Source: a virus
IMG/VR virus record: IMGVR_UViG_3300030102_007105
Coordinates: 1-35,497 of that record
Direction: 5' to 3' (one strand)
Length of the DNA: 35,497 nt
The notes under the pieces were generated by a model. The model did not search any database and was not told the DNA's origin. It saw only the letters and a program-made list of their open reading frames with translations. A program made the translations under genes and the position numbers. Positions 30,566 to 35,497 of the stretch are shown piece by piece. How positions within the stretch are numbered: the stretch's first letter is position 1; each line of letters begins with the position of its first letter.

Positions 30566-30751
30566 TTATGAAATCCGCTCCACCCACGCAGATTCATAAT
30601 CAAAATCAATATGGTACTTAAACTTCTTATCAGGTAACTCTTGAATTGCAATGTCAATCGCTAAATAATCTCTGTAATTTGTAAAACCCGGAAAAGGATA
30701 GTGCTCACCGACTTTTAAGCTATTTACTTCTTGCGCTACTTTTTCTAACAT
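30566..30751 (-). CDS. hypothetical protein, 61 aa
   Basis: It begins MLEKVAQEVNSLKVGEHYPF and ends HIDFDYESAWVERIS. It is a small mixed alpha/beta protein with no recognised family. ATG 30751 is used; a GTG three codons upstream is equally possible, as no clear ribosome site is seen. It stops 3 bp before the methyltransferase start and may be coupled to it. Confidence 0.5.
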   Translation of the reverse strand: MLEKVAQEVNSLKVGEHYPFPGFTNYRDYLAIDIAIQELPDKKFKYHIDFDYESAWVERIS

Positions 30752-30778
30752 TTTTATCACAATTATTAAGTAAAAAAA

Positions 30779-31597
30779 TTAAATGCCGCACATACCTTCA
30801 CATTCATCTAAAAGACTCATTTGACCTGCATTTTCTAAAGTAAAGAAATCGACTTCATCTATTGGTTTGCAAGATCGATGTAAAAATAAATCGCCTTTTA
30901 CACCGCCTAACCTTCTTATTGATTTATCAAAATCAACAATGTCTTTCCATTCATTTTTGTCACCATTTTTTAAATTTAACCATTCTTTTTCACTATGGAA
31001 AGGGCAACATAAACACGCTGATCGGGGCGGTTTTGGAAAATTGTTTTTTTCCATCCATTCTAAGCAATCACCTCTACGGATTCGTTTCTCTATTAGCGGA
31101 TAAACATTTCTTCTCCAAGGTTCTACAAAAGGAACTTTCATGCGTTGAATTTCGTCATAAGAAATTCCATACCAAAGATCAATGACATGTTCTTTTGGAG
31201 CACGTTGACGAAATTTTAAACCAAGAATTTCTTGTCGAGTGTATTTAGTAACAGGTTGTATTTTATATTCTGCAGTGCATTGTCGTTGGAGCATCCCCAC
31301 TTTTTTTGTATCATTATCGAGAGTAAAATAAGGTAAAGCAGCAGCTCTATTTTTAGCCCTTACTCTAGTTTTTATTTGATCATCTCTTAAGTTTCCCCTA
31401 CTTACTTTTTCTACTGGAAACGGTAATTGTTTTTCTAACCATTCAAGCCATTTATAAACTGCTTTTGGTTCATAACCTGTGTCTGCAAAAATTGCGACAT
31501 CAGGCATAGGTTCAAATTCACCTCTTGCCGCCATTAACGCCAGAGTAGACGATTGAACTCCAGCTCCTAAACTTAAAATTGTTGTAATTTTTGACAT
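30779..31597 (-). CDS. PAPS-reductase-like ATP pyrophosphatase
   Basis: This 272-aa protein of the adenine-nucleotide alpha-hydrolase (PP-loop) superfamily has SLGAGVQSST (9-18), the partner strand IFADTGYEP (37-45), RQCTAEYKIQP (Cys107) and a C-terminal cysteine cluster ACLCCPFH (194-201). Phages often carry relatives annotated as PAPS reductase/FAD synthetase. True PAPS reduction is unlikely without the canonical C-terminal catalytic ECG motif. Nucleotide or tRNA thiolation, or DNA modification, are alternatives. Start ATG 31597 has GAGG 9 nt upstream. Confidence 0.72.
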   Translation of the reverse strand: MSKITTILSLGAGVQSSTLALMAARGEFEPMPDVAIFADTGYEPKAVYKWLEWLEKQLPFPVEKVSRGNLRDDQIKTRVRAKNRAAALPYFTLDNDTKKVGMLQRQCTAEYKIQPVTKYTRQEILGLKFRQRAPKEHVIDLWYGISYDEIQRMKVPFVEPWRRNVYPLIEKRIRRGDCLEWMEKNNFPKPPRSACLCCPFHSEKEWLNLKNGDKNEWKDIVDFDKSIRRLGGVKGDLFLHRSCKPIDEVDFFTLENAGQMSLLDECEGMCGI

Positions 31598-31608
31598 ATT
31601 TATTAACC

Positions 31609-31764
31609 TCAAACCCTCACATCTACCTGAGTAGTCTTAGGCTTAACAGAATCCTCCCTCTTAACCAAATCATCAGCTTTAGACTCAACAGGACGCTCAT
31701 TGCGAGGAACTAAAGGCTCCCGATGATTACCCCTATCAATGTGAGCCACTACTAATTCAGACAT
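31609..31764 (-). CDS. small charged protein, 51 aa
   Basis: It begins MSELVVAHIDRGNHREPLVP and ends VKPKTTQVDVRV. It is charged and Pro-containing, probably disordered. It fills the gap between the basic protein and the PP-loop gene in the same direction, with its stop 11 bp before the next start. No family recognised. Confidence 0.5.
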   Translation of the reverse strand: MSELVVAHIDRGNHREPLVPRNERPVESKADDLVKREDSVKPKTTQVDVRV

Positions 31765-31772
31765 AAAATGAT

Positions 31773-32042
31773 TTAACTCGCTTTACTTTTCGAACCAACA
31801 CACTTCCAACGCTTGCGACTCAAACGTAACGGACTGTTCGGATTACTCGCAGACTTAGGATGCTTTTTCATTTGACCCAAAGACCTCGCACAATACGAAT
31901 CACCCTTAGAAGTACCAGGACGCACCCTACGACCACCATCACTCGCCTTGCCAGCTTGACCGTAAGAAACACGCTTACCCGATTTCAATACCTTAACTTT
32001 AGCCTTACCCTTACGAGGCTTAACACGACTACTTTTAACCAT
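31773..32042 (-). CDS. conserved marine-phage basic protein, 89 aa
   Basis: It is strongly basic: KSSRVKPRKGKAKVKVLKSG, then YCARSLGQMKKHPKSASNPN and SPLRLSRKRWKCVGSKS. The YCARS.GQMKK.P.....NPNSPLRLSRK.W.C pattern is one I recall from cyanophages and other marine phages (DUF6321-like). Two cysteines may bind metal. Function unknown; a DNA- or capsid-associated role fits the charge. AGGT lies about 9 nt before the ATG. Confidence 0.72.
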   Translation of the reverse strand: MVKSSRVKPRKGKAKVKVLKSGKRVSYGQAGKASDGGRRVRPGTSKGDSYCARSLGQMKKHPKSASNPNSPLRLSRKRWKCVGSKSKAS

Positions 32043-32610
32043 AAAATACCTAAACCTTAGTCATACCTAATAATAAAAAAATGAAAAGGTGTGGCCTGTT
32101 ACAGGGAAACATGCGAGTGTAAAAAAGTAACAGTCAGAACATACGCAATACAACATCACTATTGAGTCCAACAACAATAATAATGCTAGTAGAGGTTTAA
32201 ACGCTGCTCATACCTTTTCAAAAAACAATCACTAAAAACCAATCATCTCATTCTGCAAGCGCTTGTTTTTTAACGATGACGTTTGAAAATGGGCTGGATA
32301 TTGATCCAACACTAGCACTAGCACTAGAGGGCAAGGGGGTGTCACCCCTATGGCGGTATTCATCATCAGCGCGGCAGATCAACTTGGAAGCGCGACACCA
32401 ATCGAACTCATACACCTAACAAGAGTTGCAATTCACGATGAATCAACACTTTAGGAAGTAAAGCCGACTTATTTGTAAGATAGGGAGGGTTAAATACAAG
32501 AGTTATACGACTATTCTTTCACATCACTGAATAGAGCGAAAAGAAAAATAGCGAGATAAGTTCATTTGCTATAGCAAAAAAATCAATCGTGCCCTAGAAA
32601 TATATTCCCC
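32043..32610. other. 568-bp non-coding region downstream of terS
   Basis: No convincing gene on either strand. It holds several structured elements: the inverted repeat CTGTTAC/GTAACAG (32096-32102, 32127-32133); palindrome CAAGCGCTTG followed by six T's (32256-32271); three exact tandem CACTAG units (32310-32327); a GGGGGT-gtc-ACCCC hairpin (32335-32348); and the 14-bp palindrome TTTGCTATAGCAAA (32565-32578). The longest minus-strand frame (44 codons) has no ribosome site. A packaging site, a late promoter or a small RNA are possible. Confidence 0.6.
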
Positions 32611-33132
32611 TTACTGTTTACTTGCTACCTTTATGCTTTCCATAGCGTTACTAGCGCATTGGTTAGCATCATCTATTATCTCCCCTTCTATAATTGTGGC
32701 TTGATTAAGTTCATCTAGTAGTTGTAGGGCAGTTGTATCGTGTTTCACTGTATACTCTTTCTTCTCTATATATAGGCCTGCCGCCTTACCCCTTTGCACC
32801 TCCGCCTGAACTGCGGCACCATAATTCCCACTATCCAGGGCTTTCTGTTTTAACTCTTGTAAAGACGCTAGGTGGCTTTCTCTTGTTATCTCCCTTTCAC
32901 ATGCTCCGATCTCGCGTAACCGATCAATTTGTTTCTGTACCCTGGGAGTTTGTCCTAAGCGGTAAGCGCGTGTGCTGATGACGGCCTCCGTAAGGTCAGT
33001 AGTGTTGTGACTTTGTTTATACGCCTCAGGCCATGATAAGCCTTCTATAGTTCTTTTTAGCACAAATTCATGCTCGCGTTCACTAAGTGTCAATTTTGAA
33101 CGTGATGTTATTTTGTTTTTGCTATTTGTCAT
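32611..33132 (-). CDS. terS: terminase small subunit
   Basis: The 173-aa protein has an N-terminal HTH-type region (LTLSEREHEFVLKRTIEGLS, then AYKQSHNTT). A helical centre follows, SHLASLQELKQKALDSGNYG with AAVQAEVQRGKAAGLYIEKK, the hallmark of phage small terminases of the Terminase_2-like type. It should recognise the packaging site and recruit TerL. It is the first gene of the late operon, diverging from the accessory operon, and is separated from terL by more than 6 kb. No clear ribosome site precedes ATG 33132. Confidence 0.8.
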   Translation of the reverse strand: MTNSKNKITSRSKLTLSEREHEFVLKRTIEGLSWPEAYKQSHNTTDLTEAVISTRAYRLGQTPRVQKQIDRLREIGACEREITRESHLASLQELKQKALDSGNYGAAVQAEVQRGKAAGLYIEKKEYTVKHDTTALQLLDELNQATIIEGEIIDDANQCASNAMESIKVASKQ

Positions 33133-33218
33133 TTATTTTAAATAATGTCTAAAAAAATTGTACATTTAATAATATCATGATACATTCGTATTAAGTATCA
33201 AACTTAGGAAGAATAATT
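33133..33218. promoter_or_regulatory. divergent promoter/operator region
   Basis: This short AT-rich gap separates the late operon (minus) from the accessory operon (plus). It contains the palindrome TATCATGATA (33173-33182), whose right half extends to TGATAC and is mirrored by GTATCA at 33195-33200, giving three related half-sites. On the plus strand TTGTAC-17 bp-TACATT (33158-33186) could be a weak promoter overlapping the operator. A phage regulator could switch both operons from here. Confidence 0.45.
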
Positions 33219-33443
33219 ATGTTTAAGATTACCGCTCAAATTACGGGTTATTTACTCTTATTTTTAGAATGCGTTCTTTTTTATATTTTAGTCGCAAGCC
33301 CTTTTTTGTTTTTAACTTTTATTACATTAGAAGAAGCGTATTTTCTCTCAGTTGCTTTTTGGGCGTCTATAGCCTGCTTAACCTTGTGGTTTATGGTTAC
33401 CGCGATAATTATTGACGTGAAAAAGTGGGGGGAAAATAAATGA
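33219..33443 (+). CDS. two-span membrane protein, 74 aa
   Basis: Two hydrophobic segments (GYLLLFLECVLFYILVASPF and SVAFWASIACLTLWFMVTAI) lie within 74 residues ending in a basic tail, DVKKWGENK. An early-expressed inner-membrane protein next to an antirestriction gene suggests superinfection exclusion, but no family was recognised. AGGAAG lies about 8 nt upstream, and the stop overlaps the next start (ATGA). Confidence 0.65.
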   Translation: MFKITAQITGYLLLFLECVLFYILVASPFLFLTFITLEEAYFLSVAFWASIACLTLWFMVTAIIIDVKKWGENK

Positions 33444-33583
33444 GCAATTTAGAATTTTTGTTTTTATGTCGAAAACATTTAATCCTGCCAGAACTGGCCC
33501 TGGAGGATGAAAGACTACTTGATCTGCTTAAGAATCAAGAATCAGCCGACATTATAGAAAATTATCTAATTAACGAATTTTAA
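33440..33583 (+). CDS. hypothetical protein, 47 aa
   Basis: It begins MSNLEFLFLCRKHLILPELA and is acidic and helical (LEDERLLDLLKNQESADIIE). It is coupled by ATGA to the membrane protein and followed 13 bp later by ArdA. Small size and lack of family limit the call, but packing in the operon supports it. Confidence 0.55.
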   Translation: MSNLEFLFLCRKHLILPELALEDERLLDLLKNQESADIIENYLINEF

Positions 33584-33596
33584 GGGGTGTCAAAAA

Positions 33597-34136
33597 ATGC
33601 AAACAGCTATTAAAAAAGAAAATCTCATAGTAAATCGTATTTATGTAGCGTGCCTATCAAGTTATAACGCTGGAAAATTGCACGGCACTTGGATCGATCT
33701 CGATTACAAATCAGTTGATGAAGTCGAAAAAGAAATCGAACTTATGTTAAAAGCTTCAAGCGAACCATACGCCGAAGAATACGCAATACACGATTTCGAA
33801 GGAATTAGGTGTGAAGAAAATACCGATATTGCAACCATAGTTGAAAAAGTCGAGACATTAAACGAATTAGATGACAGCGAAAAAACAGCGTTTTTAGCTT
33901 TTCTTGATTATGAAAATAACGGCACGTTAGAGAATTTTAGGGATTCTTACCAGGGCCATTGGGACAATGAAAAAGAATATGCAATTCACCTTTTTGATGA
34001 ATGTTACTTGGATGAAATGCCAGAACATTTAACGCACTACATCGACTATGAAGCTTTTAGATATGATCTCTTTTTGGATCATTTTTCGATTGATGCAAAA
34101 CCCTACGGCGTTTTCGTATTTTCGAACAATTATTGA
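33597..34136 (+). CDS. ardA: ArdA-type antirestriction protein
   Basis: The 179-aa, very acidic protein is a DNA mimic that should bind and inhibit type I restriction enzymes. Family marks are IYVACLSSYNAGKLHGTWID near the N-terminus, EYAIHDFEGI in the middle, and LTHYIDYEAFRYDLFLDHFS then YGVFVF near the end. Length is that of full ArdA (about 165-180). AAGGGG lies about 8 nt before ATG 33597. Expression from the early accessory operon fits protection of entering phage DNA. A methyltransferase in the late operon complements it. Confidence 0.88.
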   Translation: MQTAIKKENLIVNRIYVACLSSYNAGKLHGTWIDLDYKSVDEVEKEIELMLKASSEPYAEEYAIHDFEGIRCEENTDIATIVEKVETLNELDDSEKTAFLAFLDYENNGTLENFRDSYQGHWDNEKEYAIHLFDECYLDEMPEHLTHYIDYEAFRYDLFLDHFSIDAKPYGVFVFSNNY

Positions 34137-34157
34137 TTTATAAACAATCTTTAGCTG

Positions 34158-34200
34158 ATAGCCGCTTTAAAAAGGCGGCTATTGGATAACGATTGTTATC
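34158..34200. promoter_or_regulatory. hairpin and operator-like palindrome before the clamp gene
   Basis: ATAGCCGC (34158-34165) pairs with GCGGCTAT (34175-34182) as an 8-bp stem without a U-tract. It is followed at once by GATAAC-gatt-GTTATC (34185-34200), a perfect 6+6 palindrome. The pair lies between ardA and the clamp-like gene and could set separate control of the latter. Confidence 0.5.
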
Positions 34201-34230
34201 TAATTTAAAATTAAAAATGGAGTATCAAAA

Positions 34231-34821
34231 ATGAGAGTAAATAATTTCAAAATCGAAAAAGCTGTAGCAAAAAACGATGTCCGCGATTACCTGGAACATT
34301 GTTTTTTAGATTGTGAGCAAAAAAAGCTTGTTGCAACAAATGGCCACATAATAACCGCGTTGAATGTTGAACTAGACGAAGATGACACTACAGGCTTCAT
34401 TCCTGTAGAAGCGATCATTCGCGAGCGGAAAATTGCTAAATTAGCCAAACGTGAAAAACTACAGATCAAAGCAAACGGAACGCTAATTTTGTCTAACGGC
34501 GATACAATGTCACGACCTACTGGTCATAAATCATTCCCAAACTATCAGCGCGTGCTTAATGAGAAGTGTTATCGCAACAAGCAGGTTGTGAGTGTAGGGC
34601 TAAACGCTAAGTTATTGTATGAATTGTCACAAACTATAAGTGCTGATAATTGCGTAATTTTAGAGATTGAAGTTAATGATCCCAAAAGTTTAACGGCGAA
34701 CTCACAAGAAAACAATAATTCAAATTTTAAAGCGCAGTTCGATAAAATTAACGACTCCATTAGAGTAAGCTCTTACTCCGATAGGGAAAGCGATTCTTTG
34801 ATCATGCCTCTACGCTCATAA
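34231..34821 (+). CDS. short sliding-clamp-like protein (DnaN-related)
   Basis: This 196-aa protein resembles phage proteins annotated as DNA polymerase III beta-clamp-like. It contains CEQKKLVATNGHIITALNVE (compare the ATDGHRL motif of bacterial beta), then TTGFIPVEAI, a basic IRERKIAKLAKREK stretch, FPNYQRV and a late SADNCVILEIEV strand. It is far shorter than bacterial beta (about 366 aa), near the size of two-domain trimeric clamps such as T4 gp45. No phage polymerase exists for it to serve, so it may hold host polymerase on phage DNA or compete with the host clamp. GGAG lies 8 nt upstream; a strong terminator follows. Confidence 0.68.
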   Translation: MRVNNFKIEKAVAKNDVRDYLEHCFLDCEQKKLVATNGHIITALNVELDEDDTTGFIPVEAIIRERKIAKLAKREKLQIKANGTLILSNGDTMSRPTGHKSFPNYQRVLNEKCYRNKQVVSVGLNAKLLYELSQTISADNCVILEIEVNDPKSLTANSQENNNSNFKAQFDKINDSIRVSSYSDRESDSLIMPLRS

Positions 34822-34830
34822 AGAAAGCAA

Positions 34831-34860
34831 GGGCGCCGTTTTTACGGCGCTCTTTTTTTT
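34831..34860 (+). terminator. intrinsic terminator after the clamp-like gene
   Basis: GGGCGCCG, a six-base loop and CGGCGCTC form an 8-bp GC stem (one G-U), followed by eight T's. It lies 9 bp after the stop. It should end most transcripts here, leaving the following small genes to read-through or their own promoter. Confidence 0.92.
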
Positions 34861-34931
34861 ATTTTTAACTATGAAATTAATTAAATTAATTGCATTTGAG
34901 ACAAGACTGGCATTAACTTTATAAAGTCATC

Positions 34932-34973
34932 AAATTCATTAAATTCATTAAATTCATTAAATTTATTTTTACC
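34932..34973. repeat. 9-bp tandem repeat leader
   Basis: Three exact AAATTCATT units (34932-34958) and one AAATTTATT (34959-34967) run directly into TTTACC before the zinc-protein ribosome site. The last 18 bases (ATTAAATTTATTTTTACC) recur exactly before the next gene at 35162-35179. The AT-rich repeat could be a promoter/UP-like element or an operator. Confidence 0.8.
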
Positions 34974-34991
34974 GAAAGTGAGGATTAAAAA

Positions 34992-35156
34992 ATGCCTAGA
35001 CCAAACCACATAGACAATGGCCCTATCCGTTTTATTGCCACAATAGATTGCGAGAATTGCGGCGAAATAAATGCAGTAGAAATTACTGAAAACGATTTTT
35101 ACGCTTTCGAAAATTGTAGAAAATGTAATTTTTCAAGATACGAGGAGCTTGACTAA
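34992..35156 (+). CDS. small zinc-ribbon protein, 54 aa
   Basis: It begins MPRPNHIDNGPIRFIATIDC. CENC (20-23) and CRKC (42-45) form one probable zinc ribbon; the rest is acidic. GTGAGG lies about 9 nt before ATG 34992. Such mini zinc ribbons in phages often act as regulators or host-takeover factors, but no specific family was recognised. Confidence 0.62.
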   Translation: MPRPNHIDNGPIRFIATIDCENCGEINAVEITENDFYAFENCRKCNFSRYEELD

Positions 35157-35179
35157 AATTTATTAAATTTATTTTTACC
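35156..35179. repeat. second copy of the AT-rich leader repeat
   Basis: Two AAATTTATT units (35156-35173) are followed by TTTACC. ATTAAATTTATTTTTACC matches 34956-34973 exactly. Each copy precedes a small gene by about 16-19 nt, suggesting a shared translational or transcriptional leader that was duplicated with the gene. Confidence 0.75.
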
Positions 35180-35195
35180 CAGGAGGAAAAAGAAA

Positions 35196-35447
35196 ATGAA
35201 TGATTCACTAATAGTCGATATTACTTTTGGAAACGAATATATTTACAATGGTGCTGAATTCGAACAATATTTAAGAGACAGCTTAGAGAGAGAAGGATTT
35301 ATATTAGGAAAATTAAAATATGCGCCGCATGGGAAAGGTGGCAGTATTTTTATTGGAGATGAATTAATTACTGATCAATCTCATGTAGTTCATCAAGCAA
35401 TTGACCGAGCCGAAGAATGGGCAAAAGAAGATGAAATGAGTCAATAG
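35196..35447 (+). CDS. hypothetical protein, 83 aa
   Basis: It begins MNDSLIVDITFGNEYIYNGA and ends AIDRAEEWAKEDEMSQ. It is an acidic alpha/beta protein with no recognised family. AGGAGG lies about 9 nt upstream of ATG 35196, a very strong site. Its 3' end is repeated at 1-50 because of the contig overlap. It is followed 22 bp later, across the join, by the 57-aa basic protein. Confidence 0.68.
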   Translation: MNDSLIVDITFGNEYIYNGAEFEQYLRDSLEREGFILGKLKYAPHGKGGSIFIGDELITDQSHVVHQAIDRAEEWAKEDEMSQ

Positions 35448-35497
35448 ATCAAGCTCAAAAGGTTAAACGATGCAATCATTGTGTAAAAATTCATCGC
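35400..35497. repeat. terminal direct repeat (contig end copy)
   Basis: It is identical to 3-100. Joining the two copies closes the circle and restores the genes cut at the window ends. Confidence 0.9.
35470..35497 (+). CDS. 5' fragment of the 57-aa basic protein gene (duplicate of 73-100)
   Basis: The first nine codons of the gene given whole at 73-246 (MQSLCKNSS), present here only because the contig ends overlap. Confidence 0.8.

Noticed and set aside
32250-32390. 44-codon minus-strand frame in the non-coding region
   Set aside because: No ribosome site, and a biased Leu/Val repeat arising from the CACTAG tandem units.
32380-32420. tRNA-like T-loop (GAGTTCGATT on the minus strand)
   Set aside because: The flanking bases do not form the T stem, and no acceptor or anticodon arm can be built. 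No tRNA was found elsewhere by eye.

Overview
The window is a complete, circular temperate bacteriophage genome. The first 100 bases recur at the end (3..100 is identical to 35400..35497), so the unique length is about 35,397 bp. Short-tailed (podovirus) architecture is shown by the portal, tail-tube adaptor, tail nozzle and three internal virion (ejection) proteins, with no tape measure, tail-tube or sheath genes. A tyrosine integrase and two divergent helix-turn-helix regulators make it temperate. No RNA polymerase, DNA polymerase or helicase gene was seen, so replication and transcription should rest on host enzymes. Composition is AT-rich. Several small basic proteins and the tail-fibre repeats resemble, from memory, proteins common in marine phages. 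The IHF/HU-type protein, NinG- and Q-like genes and a lambda-like layout suggest a marine Gram-negative, probably proteobacterial, host. The host cannot be named more closely from sequence alone.

Layout, read around the circle. (1) The switch region at 4445-5258 holds a Cro-like gene (-) and a repressor-like gene (+) on either side of about 165 bp with palindromes. (2) The plus-strand arm 4866-9662 is the lysogeny/recombination operon: repressor, a two-PAS-domain sensor protein, an IHF/HU protein, an SSB-like protein, a PD-(D/E)XK exonuclease and the integrase. A candidate attP/DnaA-box dyad and a bidirectional terminator follow. (3) The minus-strand arm 4699-498 is the early-right and lysis operon: Cro-like, an O-like replication protein (probable internal origin), zinc-ribbon and small proteins, NinG-like, Q-like antiterminator, a coiled-coil membrane protein, M15 endolysin and 3-TM holin. 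(4) The plus-strand arm 33219-35447 continuing into 73-246 is an early-left accessory operon: membrane protein, ArdA antirestriction protein, a short sliding-clamp-like protein, a zinc protein and small hypotheticals.

(5) The minus-strand arm 33132-9912 is the late operon, starting with TerS. A roughly 5.5 kb accessory block follows: basic protein, PAPS-reductase-like ATP pyrophosphatase, C5-cytosine methyltransferase, very small lysine-rich and membrane genes, and a 562-aa acidic virion-type protein. Then come a Rossmann-like gene, TerL, portal, a small overlapping gene, scaffold, N4-gp56-type capsid, SAP-like protein, adaptor, nozzle, GNAT-like protein, three ejection proteins, tail fibre, fibre-associated chaperone and two membrane or secreted proteins.

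The most unusual points are: the PAS-domain protein cotranscribed with the repressor; a 294-codon open frame inside the methyltransferase gene carrying W-P-T-P repeats; a 196-aa clamp with no polymerase; an RBS-sequestering hairpin before the O-like gene; an 8-bp tandem repeat array between the convergent lysis and accessory operons; and several structural genes that appear to start at TTG with good Shine-Dalgarno sites. ArdA plus a solitary methyltransferase suggest strong pressure from host restriction systems.
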